In this document: in pieces, positions 1 to 7,849 of the stretch
Layout of the letters: every line of letters begins with the position of its first letter
Numbering within the stretch: position 1 is the stretch's first letter
Source of the DNA: CAZXCG01 sp964639205
Lineage (GTDB): Bacteria > Bacillota > Clostridia > Oscillospirales > Acutalibacteraceae
Length of the DNA stretch: 25,934 nucleotides
Direction of reading: 5' to 3'
Assembly: GCA_964639205.1 (NCBI GenBank)
Contig: CAZXCG010000022.1
Span: forward strand, 1 to 25,934
Program-made: the position numbers and the translations under genes
The notes under the pieces: generated by a model
What the model was told of the DNA's origin: nothing
Database searches by the model: none
Seen by the model: only the letters and a program-made list of their open reading frames with translations

Positions 1-54
1 AGCAGCTGATTTGTAATCAGCAGGTCGGGGGTTCAAGTCCGTCCACCAGCTCCA
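1..54 (+). tRNA. tRNA-Thr (anticodon UGU), 3' portion
   Basis: Only the 3' part is in the window; the acceptor 5' strand and D-arm lie before base 1. Visible are the anticodon stem-loop with loop TTTGTAA (anticodon TGT), the T-arm containing GGTTCAAGTCC, the acceptor 3' strand CACCAGC (44-50), discriminator T51 and an encoded CCA (52-54). The isotype follows from the anticodon. It is followed 31 bases later by tRNA-Tyr, so the two belong to one tRNA cluster. Confidence 0.93.
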
Positions 55-59
55 AAAAC

Positions 60-80
60 AGACCGCTTCAGCGGTCTTAT
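60..80 (+). terminator. stem-loop between the two tRNAs, weak terminator-like
   Basis: A perfect 7-bp stem AGACCGC/GCGGTCT closes a TTCA loop and follows an A-run. It is followed only by TTAT, so the U-tract is poor. It may be a weak intrinsic terminator or simply a spacer hairpin used in processing of the tRNA transcript. Confidence 0.4.
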
Positions 81-85
81 AATAT

Positions 86-170
86 GGGAGAATTCCCGAG
101 CGGCCAAAGGGGGCAGACTGTAAATCTGTTGTCGTCGACTTCGGTGGTTCGAATCCACCTTCTCCCACCA
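86..170 (+). tRNA. tRNA-Tyr (anticodon GUA)
   Basis: Complete class II tRNA. The acceptor stem GGGAGAA (86-92) pairs with TTCTCCC (160-166), followed by A167 and an encoded CCA (168-170). The anticodon loop CTGTAAA has GTA at 120-122. A long variable arm (GTCGTCGACTTC region) precedes the T-loop TTCGAATCC. The GCGGCCAAAGGG D-arm sequence is typical of bacterial tRNA-Tyr. Confidence 0.97.
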
Positions 171-173
171 CTT

Positions 174-209
174 CGCGGTAGGCTTTTGCAGCTTGCCGCG
201 ATTTGTTTT
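174..209 (+). terminator. Rho-independent terminator after tRNA-Tyr
   Basis: The arms CGCGGTA (174-180) and TGCCGCG (194-200) pair with one G·U wobble and enclose a short loop. ATTTGTTTTG follows directly. The position four bases after the tRNA 3' end fits the end of the tRNA transcript. Confidence 0.65.
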
Positions 210-211
210 GT

Positions 212-750
212 ATATCACGCCGCGCCCGTCAGCAGCTTTTTTCAAAAGCGGAAACTTAAATAAATTATACGGTTTGTATTGTTGAAAAAGCCGTCGGGAT
301 AATGTTGATAACTATGTTTAAAACGTTGAAAACTTCAATTAAACTCAGAAATAAAAATTTAAAACCCGCTTTTTTACTTTTTAACATTTTTTCTTATTAT
401 GAATATTTTAAAACGACTTTGTAAATTTTATTACAAATTGTAATAAAATCAGTACCGCACGATTTGTAATTTCATCCGGGCTTCAGAGCAAGGGAAAGAC
501 CTTTTCGGGATTTTTAAATTTTTATTTATGACATTATTTAAAAACGGTGGATTTCAGCTTTTTTCAAGCATAAGTTTGAAAATAATAACAAATTTGTAAA
601 TAATATTGATTTTGAACCTATCGCGGCGGGCTTTACCTGTTTTATCCCGACGGCAAAATATCAATATGTAAGCTGCCGCACAGTTATGTTTATTTTTTGT
701 CTCCCGGAGTTATTTTAGAAATTTCCGATTTGTTTTATATCTGTTTTATG
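212..750. other. AT-rich non-coding region with repeated TTTGTAA motifs
   Basis: No convincing reading frame or RNA gene is visible in this long stretch between the tRNA cluster and the RpiR-type regulator. It holds a perfect 25-base palindrome (425-449). TTTGTAA occurs at 418-424, 463-469 and 593-599, with the reverse complement TTACAAA at 431-437. Loosely complementary arms GCGGCGGGCTT (from about 622) and AAGCTGCCGC (to about 680) precede a T-rich run. The base composition and motif clustering suggest regulatory DNA or an unrecognised small RNA, but nothing can be assigned. Confidence 0.5.
425..449. repeat. perfect 12-1-12 palindrome, operator-like
   Basis: The left arm ATTTTATTACAA (425-436) and right arm TTGTAATAAAAT (438-449) are exact reverse complements around a single A at 437. 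The inner TTACAA-A-TTGTAA core looks like a dimeric repressor site. It is followed by no T-run, so it is not a normal terminator. The nearest downstream start codon is more than 400 bases away, so the regulated unit is unclear. Confidence 0.6.
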
Positions 751-779
751 TTGAAAAGAGCGCGTATTTGTGTTATACT
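751..779 (+). promoter_or_regulatory. sigma-A-type promoter of the RpiR-flavoprotein-cmk operon
   Basis: TTGAAA (751-756) and TATACT (774-779) are separated by exactly 17 bases. Transcription would start near 786 and give a leader of about 80 bases before the ATG at 867. Confidence 0.75.
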
Positions 780-866
780 ATATTTAAATAAAATCGTAAT
801 TGTGACTATGCTTGCAAAATTATTAACACACTCTGAATCAGCGACTGTGAAGTTGAGGTGATCTAT

Positions 867-1763
867 ATGAATGTCCATTTGCTTACAAGAATTGACTCCA
901 AAAAGGATAAATTTTCAAAAGGACAGCGCCTTATAGCCGAATATATTGTTGAGCATTACGACCGAGCGGCGTTTATGACAGCCTTGAAGCTGGGCGAAAC
1001 GGTGGGGGTTAGCGAAAGCACTGTGGTGCGCTTTGCAACAGAACTCGGGTATGACGGTTACCCCAAGCTGCAAAAGGCTATGCAGGAAATGATTCGCGAT
1101 AAGCTCACCTCCTTGCAGAGAATTGACGTTACCTCATCGCGTATAGGCAACGAAAGCGTTTTGGACGCGGTTTTGAATCAAGATATTGATAAAATACGCA
1201 GAACTCTTGAAGAAACCTCTCACAGCGATTTTGAAAAGGCTATAAACGCCATTGTAAACGCCAAAACCATATATATTTACGCGGTTCGTTCAACATCTGC
1301 GCTGAGCAATTTTCTCGGTTATTATTTTGAGCTGATTTTCGGTGACGTGCGCGTTATAAACAGTGCCGACCGAACCGAAATTTACGAACACCTTTTCCGT
1401 ATTTCAAAAGGCGACGTTATAATCGGCATAAGCTTTCCGCGTTACAGCAAGGCTGCGGCGCAGGCTATGAAGTTTGCTCATGGACGGGGCGCGTCTGTAA
1501 TCGCTTTAACCGACAGTATGGCGTCCCCGATTGTTTCGGATGCGGACGCGGTTCTTTTAGCCCGCAGCGATATTGCTTCGGTTGTGGATTCCCTCGTTGC
1601 TCCGCTGAGTATGATAAACGCTATTATTGTCGCAACGGTGCTTAAAAAGGGCGAGAGCGTAAAGCATACGTTTGAGCAGCTTGAAAATGTTTGGACGCAG
1701 CAGGGAGTTTATGCCAACACCGATTACACCGGCAATCCAGATTCGGCTAAAGACGTTCTATGA
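867..1763 (+). CDS. MurR/RpiR-family transcriptional regulator (HTH_6 + SIS)
   Basis: A predicted DNA-binding regulator of 298 residues. The N-terminal RpiR-type helix-turn-helix is seen around GETVGVSESTVVRFATELGY (roughly residues 40-65). The C-terminal half (about 110-260) is a SIS sugar-phosphate-binding domain containing IYIYAVRSTSALSN and DVIIGISFPRYSKAA. Family members sense phosphosugars and control sugar or amino-sugar catabolism, but the ligand here cannot be read from sequence. A GTG lies upstream at 858, but ATG 867 is preferred because TGAGGTG (854-860) sits 6 bases before it. A good promoter lies upstream. The stop overlaps the next start as ATGA, so it is translationally coupled to the flavoprotein gene. 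No sugar pathway genes adjoin it, so its target is unclear. Confidence 0.9.
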   Translation: MNVHLLTRIDSKKDKFSKGQRLIAEYIVEHYDRAAFMTALKLGETVGVSESTVVRFATELGYDGYPKLQKAMQEMIRDKLTSLQRIDVTSSRIGNESVLDAVLNQDIDKIRRTLEETSHSDFEKAINAIVNAKTIYIYAVRSTSALSNFLGYYFELIFGDVRVINSADRTEIYEHLFRISKGDVIIGISFPRYSKAAAQAMKFAHGRGASVIALTDSMASPIVSDADAVLLARSDIASVVDSLVAPLSMINAIIVATVLKKGESVKHTFEQLENVWTQQGVYANTDYTGNPDSAKDVL

Positions 1764-2998
1764 GCGCAAGGGTTATTGTTATAGGCGGAGGTCCCGCCGG
1801 AATGATGGCTGCGGGCTCCGCCGCAAGCCTCGGCGCCGATGTTGTTTTAATCGAAAAAAACAGCCGAAACGGTAAAAAACTTATGATTACCGGAAAGGGA
1901 AGGTGCAATATAACAAATGCCTGCTCCAATCAGGAGTTTATTGACAATGTCGCGCGCAACGGTAAATTTCTGTACAGCGCCGTGAATAAATTTTCGCCCG
2001 CGGATACGGTTGAATTTTTCGAGTCGCTTGGCGTAAAGACAAAAACCGAACGCGGCAACAGGGTGTTTCCGGCGTCGGATAAAGCGTATGATGTGTGCGA
2101 GGCTATGAATAATTATGTTGCCGAAAGCGGATGCCGCACCGTGCGCGCCGAGGTAAAGGAACTGATAATATCTCAAAAAAGGGCGGTCGGGGTAACAACG
2201 GTCAACGGCGAGAAAATATTTGCTGACCGCGTAATAGTCGCAACCGGAGGGAAGAGCTACCCGCTTACAGGGTCCACCGGCGACGGCTATCGGTTTGCGC
2301 GTCAAGCGGGGCATACGGTAATAACGCCGTCGCCGTCGCTTGTGCCGCTTGTGTGCAGAGATCCCTCCTGCCCGGCAATGCAGGGACTTGCGCTGAAAAA
2401 TACCGCGATAAAGATTAGGGATAATATCGCCAAATCGATTGTTTATAAGGATTTCGGCGAGCTTCTCTTTACGCATTTCGGTTTAAGCGGACCGGTTATA
2501 CTTTCGGCGTCGGCGCATATGAAGCCTATGCTCAAGGGCAGATATACCGTCTCAATGGATATAAAGCCGGCTTTAAGCATACAGCGACTGAACGCAAGAA
2601 TACTGCGCGATTTTGAGGCTAACCTTAACCGCTCGGCGGCAAACGTTTTAGCTTCGCTGCTTCCTAAAAAAATGATACCGGTTGTTATGCAAAAATGGGG
2701 CGTGCCCGAAAATATTAAATGCAACAGCGTCACAAAGGAGCGGCGCGCCGCGCTTGCGGAGCTTTTAAAAAACTTGGAATTCACAGTGGAAGGCTTCCGC
2801 CCTATTTCGGAAGCTATTATTACATCGGGCGGCATAAGCGTTAAGGAAATCGATCCGCGCACTATGGGCAGCCGCAAGCTTGAAGGACTGTTTTTTGCCG
2901 GCGAGGTTATTGACGCCGACGCATACACCGGAGGATTTAATTTGCAAATCGCGTTTTCCACGGGCAAGACCGCGGGAGAAAGCGCGGCGTACTTTTAA
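1760..2998 (+). CDS. HI0933/BaiN-family FAD-dependent flavoprotein
   Basis: A predicted NAD(P)/FAD-dependent oxidoreductase of 412 residues, the usual length for the HI0933 (TIGR00275) family. The N-terminus VIVIGGGPAGMMAAGSAAS is a Rossmann dinucleotide-binding GxGxxG fold. KLMITGKGRCNITNAC (about residues 40-55) is the family signature, and the C-terminal GLFFAGEVIDADAYTGGFN (about 380-400) is the second FAD-contact motif. The substrate is not known for most family members; names such as aminoacetone oxidase or BaiN are assigned by similarity only. The ATG overlaps the stop of the preceding regulator. No strong ribosome binding site is visible, which fits translational coupling. The flavoprotein-cmk-plsC-ispH/S1 order is common in Clostridia. 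Confidence 0.9.
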   Translation: MSARVIVIGGGPAGMMAAGSAASLGADVVLIEKNSRNGKKLMITGKGRCNITNACSNQEFIDNVARNGKFLYSAVNKFSPADTVEFFESLGVKTKTERGNRVFPASDKAYDVCEAMNNYVAESGCRTVRAEVKELIISQKRAVGVTTVNGEKIFADRVIVATGGKSYPLTGSTGDGYRFARQAGHTVITPSPSLVPLVCRDPSCPAMQGLALKNTAIKIRDNIAKSIVYKDFGELLFTHFGLSGPVILSASAHMKPMLKGRYTVSMDIKPALSIQRLNARILRDFEANLNRSAANVLASLLPKKMIPVVMQKWGVPENIKCNSVTKERRAALAELLKNLEFTVEGFRPISEAIITSGGISVKEIDPRTMGSRKLEGLFFAGEVIDADAYTGGFNLQIAFSTGKTAGESAAYF

Positions 2999-3028
2999 TT
3001 ATGTTTCAAAATATCGGAGGGATATTTT

Positions 3029-3706
3029 ATGCCTACAGCAATTGCCATAGACGGTCCCGCGGGAGCGGGCAAATCCACTATTGCCCGTACTGTTTCAAAG
3101 CGTTTGGGATTTATTTATGTTGATACGGGCGCGCTTTACCGCACGGTGGCGCTTGCGGCTTTACGCCGCAAAACCGATATTGAAAGCCCCCGGCAGGTTG
3201 AGGAGCTTTTAAAAAGCGTTAAGGTTGAAATTTCCTTCGATGAAAACGGCGAACAGGCGGTTTTGCTCAACGGTGAAAATGTAGGAGAGCATATACGCAC
3301 CCCGCGTGTATCTATGGCTGCCTCGGCCGTTTCGGCGATTCCGTCGGTGAGGGCTTTTCTGCTTGATTTACAGCGCGATATTGCAAAAACAAACAACGTT
3401 ATTATGGACGGGCGCGACATCGCCACGGTGGTTCTTCCGAATGCTCAGGTTAAAATTTTTTTGACGGCTTCTCCCGAGGTAAGGGCAAAGCGCCGCTGGC
3501 TCGAGCTTTCCGAAAAAGGTCAGCAGGTAAACTATGATGAAGTGCTCGGCGATGTTATTACGAGGGATTATAACGACTCTCACCGCGAAACAGCTCCGCT
3601 TAAGCCTGCTCCCGACAGCATAAACGTCGATACCTCCGAGCTCGATTTCGAGCATTCTGCCGAGCTTATAACCGACATTATACGCCGTAAGCTGCAAAAG
3701 CCGTAA
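3029..3706 (+). CDS. cmk: (d)CMP kinase
   Basis: Cytidylate kinase phosphorylates CMP and dCMP with ATP to make CDP and dCDP for RNA, DNA and phospholipid precursors in the cytoplasm. The 225-residue length matches the family. IAIDGPAGAGKSTIA (residues 5-19) is the P-loop. LGFIYVDTGALYRTVA (about 30-45) and MDGRDIATVVLPNA (about 127-140) are the CMP-binding and DGRD signatures. The LID region is around RAKRRWLEL. GGAGGG (3016-3021) lies 7 bases before the ATG. It is the third gene of the operon that starts with the RpiR regulator and is followed by plsC. Confidence 0.97.
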   Translation: MPTAIAIDGPAGAGKSTIARTVSKRLGFIYVDTGALYRTVALAALRRKTDIESPRQVEELLKSVKVEISFDENGEQAVLLNGENVGEHIRTPRVSMAASAVSAIPSVRAFLLDLQRDIAKTNNVIMDGRDIATVVLPNAQVKIFLTASPEVRAKRRWLELSEKGQQVNYDEVLGDVITRDYNDSHRETAPLKPAPDSINVDTSELDFEHSAELITDIIRRKLQKP

Positions 3707-3764
3707 TTATTCTGTTTTGCGCGGCTCCGTGTTTAGCGCGGTTACGAAAGGAATGTATGCTCAA

Positions 3765-4376
3765 ATGGAAAAAAGAAAGCTGTTTTACAGTATCGGTAAA
3801 ATAGTGTGTACTCCGATTTTTAAAATAACGCACCGGTACCGTATGGCAAATAAAAATACAATCCCCGATGAAGGCGGATATATTATCGCCTGCAACCACC
3901 TTTCTTACAGCGACCCGGTTCTGCTCGGAATAGGTCAAAAGCGGCAGCTTAACTTTATGGCGAAATCGACGCTGTTTAAAAATAAATTTTTTTCGCTTAT
4001 TATACGCAGTCTCGGCGCATTCCCCGTAGAAAAAAATGCCGGCGACGGCGCGATAAATCACGGAATCGAGCTTATAAAGAACGGCGGAGTTATGACGATT
4101 TTCATTGAGGGAACCCGTTCAAGGAGCGGCGAGCTTCTTCGCCCGCGCAGCGGCGTAGCCATTGTTGCGTACCAAACTAAAGCGCCGGTTATTCCTGCGG
4201 CTATTACCGTAAAGGGCGGGCTTGCCAATAAAATGTTCCGCAGGCGTACGGTGCGTTTCGGAGAGCCTCTTACAAACGAACAGCTTGGGCTTTGCAGCGG
4301 AACTCCCAGAGAATTCCGCAATGCAAGCCGAATGATTATGGATAAAATCCGAGAAATGAGAGAAATGGACATTTAA
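3765..4376 (+). CDS. plsC: 1-acyl-sn-glycerol-3-phosphate acyltransferase
   Basis: Lysophosphatidic acid acyltransferase makes phosphatidic acid at the cytoplasmic membrane. From ATG 3765 it is 203 residues. The catalytic HX4D motif is NHLSYSDP (H45, D50). FIEGTRSRSG (about 113-122) is the second acyltransferase motif with its conserved Glu and Arg. Three starts are possible: TTG 3717 has no ribosome binding site, ATG 3753 directly abuts GAAAGGA, and ATG 3765 has that site 12 bases upstream and gives the more family-like N-terminus, so it is preferred with moderate certainty. Its TAA overlaps the ATG of ispH by one base. Confidence 0.9.
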   Translation: MEKRKLFYSIGKIVCTPIFKITHRYRMANKNTIPDEGGYIIACNHLSYSDPVLLGIGQKRQLNFMAKSTLFKNKFFSLIIRSLGAFPVEKNAGDGAINHGIELIKNGGVMTIFIEGTRSRSGELLRPRSGVAIVAYQTKAPVIPAAITVKGGLANKMFRRRTVRFGEPLTNEQLGLCSGTPREFRNASRMIMDKIREMREMDI

Positions 4377-6508
4377 TGAAATTTACGCTTGCAAAAACCG
4401 CCGGCTTTTGTTTTGGGGTCAACCGTGCGGTTAATATGGTTTATGATCTTTTGGACAGAAAAAAGCAAGTGGCGACGCTTGGTCCGATAATTCATAATGA
4501 GGAAACGGTCGCCCGACTCGAAAAGCGAGGGGTCGTTACCCTTAAGGACGTCTCCGACGCAAAACCGGGATACACCCTCGTAATACGTTCGCACGGAGTT
4601 CCCAAAAGCGTTACCGATCGGCTTGAAGAAACTCGGACGCCGTTTGTCGACGCTACCTGCCCGTTCGTTTCAAAAATTCACCGCATTGTTTCGCACGCAA
4701 ATTGCCCGGTGCTTATTGCCGGCGACCGCAATCACCCGGAGGTTCGTGGAATTATGGGTCATTGCGGAACACGGTGCTTTACTTTTATGAATACGGAAGA
4801 GCTTGAACAGATACTTGAAAGCCATGATTTTTTAAAAAATGAGCCGGTTATTGCCGTTGCGCAGACCACTTTTAATTTAAAAGATTGGAAAAAATGTTCC
4901 GAAATTGTAAAAAAGGTATGTACAAATTCAAAAATATTTGATACAATATGTAATGCAACGGCTGAACGCCAAAAAGAAGCGGAATGTATAGCAAGCGTAT
5001 CAGATGTAATGATTGTTATAGGAGACCGCCACAGCTCAAATACAGGCAAGCTTGCCGCTATTTGCAATGGCAGATGTCCGAAAACTTTTTTAATTGAAAC
5101 CGCCGCACAGCTTTCTGATCTTTATTTTGCGGGAGCTCGGACCGTAGGCATAACAGCGGGTGCTTCAACGCCCGACAGGATAATAAAGGAGGTACTGGAT
5201 GCTATGAGCGAAATGCTGAACAAATCCGGTGAAAACGAAACTGAAGAAAATTTTGAGGAGTTGCTTGAGGAATCCCTCAAAAACTTAAATACAAACGAGA
5301 GGGTAACAGGTACGGTCGTGAGCATTGCGCCGAACGAAGTGCAGGTGGACGTCGGAAGAAAGCAGTCGGGTTATATTCCGGTAAGCGAGCTTACAAACAA
5401 TCCCAACTTAAAGCCGGAGGATGTTGTTAAAGTAGGAGATAAGCTCGAGCTGCTCATTATGAAGACCAACGATCAGGAAGGCACCATAATGCTTTCAAAG
5501 CGCAGAGTAGACGCTAAGAAGGATTGGGCTTATTTGGAAGAAGCTTTTGAAAATAACGAAGTTCTTTCCGGCGTTGTTTCCGAGGTTGTAAACGGCGGCG
5601 TTATCGTTGTTACTCACAATACAAGGGTATTTATACCTGCATCACAGGCTACTGCAAGCCGTGACGAAAAGCTCGAGGATCTTCTGAATAAAGAAGTTAA
5701 TTTCAGAATGCTCGAGGTTTCCCAAAAGGGCAGAAGAAGGAGAGCAGTGGGTTCAATCCGCAGTGTGCTCAAGGATCTTCGCGCCGAGCAAAGGCGTATG
5801 TTCTGGGAGCAGGCTGAGGTTGGCAAAACATATACAGGCGTAGTAAAATCTCTTACGACATACGGCGCTTTTGTCGATTTGGGCGGCGTTTACGGAATGA
5901 TTCATATTTCCGAGCTTTCCTGGACGAGAATTAAGCACCCGAGCGAGGTTGTAAACATCGGAGACACCGTTGAAGTATATATCAAGGATATAAATACCGA
6001 AACAAAGAAAATCGCTCTCGGCTTTAAAAAGGCGGAGGATAATCCGTGGGAAATCCTCAAGAAGGATTATCCCGTCGGTACCGTTGTCGATGTAAAAATC
6101 GTAGGTATGACCACTTTCGGAGCGTTTGCAAATATTATTCCCGGAATTGACGGGTTGATTCATATTTCTCAGATTGCTCAGGAAAGAATCGAAAAGCCGC
6201 AGGACGTACTTAAAATCGGTCAGGTTGTTAAGGCAAAGATTTACGCTGTTGATTTTGACAAACACCGCGTCAGTCTTTCTATGACGGCGCTTTTAAATGA
6301 TGAACCCGCCGCAGAGGAAGNNNNNNNNNNNNNNNNNNNNNNNNNNNNNNNNNNNNNNNNNNNNNNNNNNNNNNNNNNNNNNNNNNNNNNNNNNNNNNNN
6401 NNNNNNNNNNNNNNNNNNNNGGAGCAGCCCGAGGCGGAACAGCCCGAAGTAAAACAGCCCGAGACAGAGCAGCCGGAGGAACAGACGGAAGTACGGGCGG
6501 AAGAATAA
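4376..6508 (+). CDS. ispH: IspH (HMBPP reductase) fused to ribosomal protein S1
   Basis: A two-part protein of about 710 residues, with an assembly gap near the C-terminus. Residues 1 to about 280 are the iron-sulfur enzyme IspH of the MEP isoprenoid pathway, which reduces HMBPP to IPP and DMAPP. The three cluster cysteines are C12, C95 and C192, and the IIHNEE, RSHGVP, NHPEVRG, GDRHSSNTGKL and GITAGASTPD motifs are all present. Residues of about 305-375, 393-460, 485-553 and 569-638 are four S1 RNA-binding domains. The tail is a low-complexity Glu/Gln/Pro repeat broken by 100 N. The reading frame is clearly coding on both sides of the gap, but the true length is unknown. This fusion is known in Clostridia. 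The start overlaps the plsC stop (TAATG). Confidence 0.95.
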   Translation: MKFTLAKTAGFCFGVNRAVNMVYDLLDRKKQVATLGPIIHNEETVARLEKRGVVTLKDVSDAKPGYTLVIRSHGVPKSVTDRLEETRTPFVDATCPFVSKIHRIVSHANCPVLIAGDRNHPEVRGIMGHCGTRCFTFMNTEELEQILESHDFLKNEPVIAVAQTTFNLKDWKKCSEIVKKVCTNSKIFDTICNATAERQKEAECIASVSDVMIVIGDRHSSNTGKLAAICNGRCPKTFLIETAAQLSDLYFAGARTVGITAGASTPDRIIKEVLDAMSEMLNKSGENETEENFEELLEESLKNLNTNERVTGTVVSIAPNEVQVDVGRKQSGYIPVSELTNNPNLKPEDVVKVGDKLELLIMKTNDQEGTIMLSKRRVDAKKDWAYLEEAFENNEVLSGVVSEVVNGGVIVVTHNTRVFIPASQATASRDEKLEDLLNKEVNFRMLEVSQKGRRRRAVGSIRSVLKDLRAEQRRMFWEQAEVGKTYTGVVKSLTTYGAFVDLGGVYGMIHISELSWTRIKHPSEVVNIGDTVEVYIKDINTETKKIALGFKKAEDNPWEILKKDYPVGTVVDVKIVGMTTFGAFANIIPGIDGLIHISQIAQERIEKPQDVLKIGQVVKAKIYAVDFDKHRVSLSMTALLNDEPAAEEXXXXXXXXXXXXXXXXXXXXXXXXXXXXXXXXXXEQPEAEQPEVKQPETEQPEEQTEVRAEE
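5186..5206 (+). promoter_or_regulatory. internal ribosome binding site and in-frame ATG at the IspH/S1 junction
   Basis: AAGGAGG at 5186-5192, a full Shine-Dalgarno sequence, lies 11 bases before an in-frame ATG at 5204 (codon 277), just where the IspH domain ends and the S1 part begins. Internal initiation could give a free S1-like protein. The caution is that the bases encode Lys-Glu-Val of a conserved IspH segment, so the match may be chance. Confidence 0.4.
6321..6420. other. assembly gap (100 N) inside the IspH-S1 coding tail
   Basis: Exactly 100 unknown bases, the conventional placeholder for a scaffold gap of unknown size. Downstream codons read Glu-Gln-Pro repeats, so the missing sequence is probably more of the same repeat that the assembler could not resolve. 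Confidence 0.95.
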
Positions 6509-6532
6509 TTACACTTTTAAGCTGATGATTGT

Positions 6533-6560
6533 GGGCGTCCGTATACGGATGCCCGCTTTT
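6533..6560 (+). terminator. Rho-independent terminator after ispH-S1
   Basis: GGGCGTCCG (6533-6541) pairs with CGGATGCCC (6546-6554), with one G·U wobble around a four-base loop. GCTTTT follows. It lies 24 bases after the ispH-S1 stop and 31 bases before the next start, so the long operon probably ends here at least partly. Confidence 0.65.
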
Positions 6561-6591
6561 GCATAACGCGAAATTAAAGGAGGCTGAAGCT

Positions 6592-7143
6592 ATGTACGAA
6601 CAAATTAAGGAACAGGCGCGCCGTGCTTTCAGCGAGCTTATAGAAAAAGCGCGGCTAACACGTACAAGCGTGATAGTTCTCGGCTGCTCTACCAGCGAAA
6701 TCTGCGGAGATAAAATCGGAACGGATTCAAATTTTGAAGTCGCGCAGGCTTTATATGAAGGATTTTACCCGCTGCTTAAAGAGAAAGGGATTTTCCTTGC
6801 GGCGCAGTGCTGCGAGCATTTGAACCGAGCTCTCGTTGTCGAAAACGAGCTTGCGCAAATTCAGCGGCGTCCGATTGTTAACGCCGTCCCTCAGCCCAAG
6901 GCGGGCGGAAGCAGCGCCGTTGCCGCATATAAAATTTTTAAAGAGCCGGTGCTTGTGGAGCACATAAAGGCGGACGCCGGAATCGACATAGGCGGCACTC
7001 TGATAGGAATGCACCTCAAGGAAACCGCGGTGCCGCTCAGACTTTCCGTTCAAAAAATCGGGGAAGCGAATATCATCTGCGCCAGAACAAGACCGAAATT
7101 TATCGGCGGAAGCCGCGCGGTATATGACGAAAAATATCTTTAA
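6592..7143 (+). CDS. TIGR01440/UPF0340 (YwlG-like) family protein
   Basis: A conserved Firmicute protein of 183 residues and unknown biochemical role. The family features are VIVLGCSTSEICGDKIGT (about residues 28-45), GIFLAAQCCEHLNRALVVE (about 68-86) and the C-terminal HIKADAGIDIGGTLIGMHL with VGxR-like RTRPKFIGGSRAVYD. ATG 6592 is chosen because AAAGGAGG (6576-6583) lies 8 bases upstream. An in-frame upstream extension to 6529 runs through the terminator hairpin and is unlikely to be translated. Its length and start match the family. No function is assigned. Confidence 0.88.
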   Translation: MYEQIKEQARRAFSELIEKARLTRTSVIVLGCSTSEICGDKIGTDSNFEVAQALYEGFYPLLKEKGIFLAAQCCEHLNRALVVENELAQIQRRPIVNAVPQPKAGGSSAVAAYKIFKEPVLVEHIKADAGIDIGGTLIGMHLKETAVPLRLSVQKIGEANIICARTRPKFIGGSRAVYDEKYL

Positions 7144-7203
7144 ATTCGCAGGCGCAGAATAAAGCGCAGTAGAAGACGGACGGTTGAAGAGGAGTGAAGC
7201 ACC

Positions 7204-7782
7204 GTGACCCCAAAAGAAGAGTTTGTGCAGATTTACAACGAATATATTTCCCGTCAGGGTTCAAAGGAATTGCTTGAGTGGCTGCTTAAAACGGATTTCT
7301 TTGTCGCTCCCGCAAGCACAAAGTACCATTGCGCCTGTGAAAGCGGGCTTGTAATTCATTCCGTAAGCGTTTTTAATACCCTCATAGAAAAGCATTATGA
7401 TGAAGAAAAGGATAATATAGAAAGCTTTGCTATTGCCGGTCTGCTCCACGATCTTTGCAAAGCGCAGTTTTACAAGGTGAGCACGCGCAATGTTAAAAAC
7501 GAGCAGACGGGGCAATGGGAAAAGCAGCCTTACTACAGCGTTGAGGACAGCTTTCCATACGGTCACGGCGAGAAATCGGTTTTTCTTATCGAGCGTTTTA
7601 TGCGTCTGAAAATCGAAGAGGCTATGGCGATTCGTTGGCATATGGGCGGATTCGACGAGGGCGGAAGCTTCAGCATAAGCCTTGCTTACGAACGCTACCC
7701 GCTGGCAGTTAAGCTTCATCTTGCGGATTTGGAGTCCACCTATTTGCGTGAGAAAAACACCTCCGCGGTTAATAAGCGCTGA
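7204..7782 (+). CDS. HD-domain phosphohydrolase family protein
   Basis: A 192-residue protein with a metal-dependent HD fold. Candidate metal ligands are H52 (GLVIHS), H82-D83 (GLLHDLCKA), H121 (YGHGEKS) and H146 (RWHMGG), with a late Asp in HLADLEST. The pattern resembles HDIG-type hydrolases that act on nucleotides or phosphate esters, but the substrate cannot be read from sequence. It starts with GTG at 7204; AGAGGAG (7188-7194) is 9 bases upstream. The preceding gene ends 60 bases before and the glycosyltransferase gene follows after 67 bases, so the three may be co-transcribed. Confidence 0.85.
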   Translation: MTPKEEFVQIYNEYISRQGSKELLEWLLKTDFFVAPASTKYHCACESGLVIHSVSVFNTLIEKHYDEEKDNIESFAIAGLLHDLCKAQFYKVSTRNVKNEQTGQWEKQPYYSVEDSFPYGHGEKSVFLIERFMRLKIEEAMAIRWHMGGFDEGGSFSISLAYERYPLAVKLHLADLESTYLREKNTSAVNKR

Positions 7783-7849
7783 GCAAGCTTTAAAACGGCG
7801 TATGCTTTTCCGCGGGAATCTCTGAAAATAAGCTTAGAAGGGTAAAACA

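Noticed and set aside
33..245. 70-residue reading frame on the minus strand
   Set aside because: It is the antisense of tRNA-Tyr and its flanks, a well-known source of false proteins.
300..315. DnaA-box-like TGTTGATAA in AT-rich DNA, possible replication origin
   Set aside because: Only one imperfect box is present, and there is no dnaA, dnaN or box cluster nearby.
1847..2476. 209-residue minus-strand frame inside the flavoprotein gene
   Set aside because: The plus-strand frame has full family motifs; the antisense frame has no recognisable domain and follows from codon bias.
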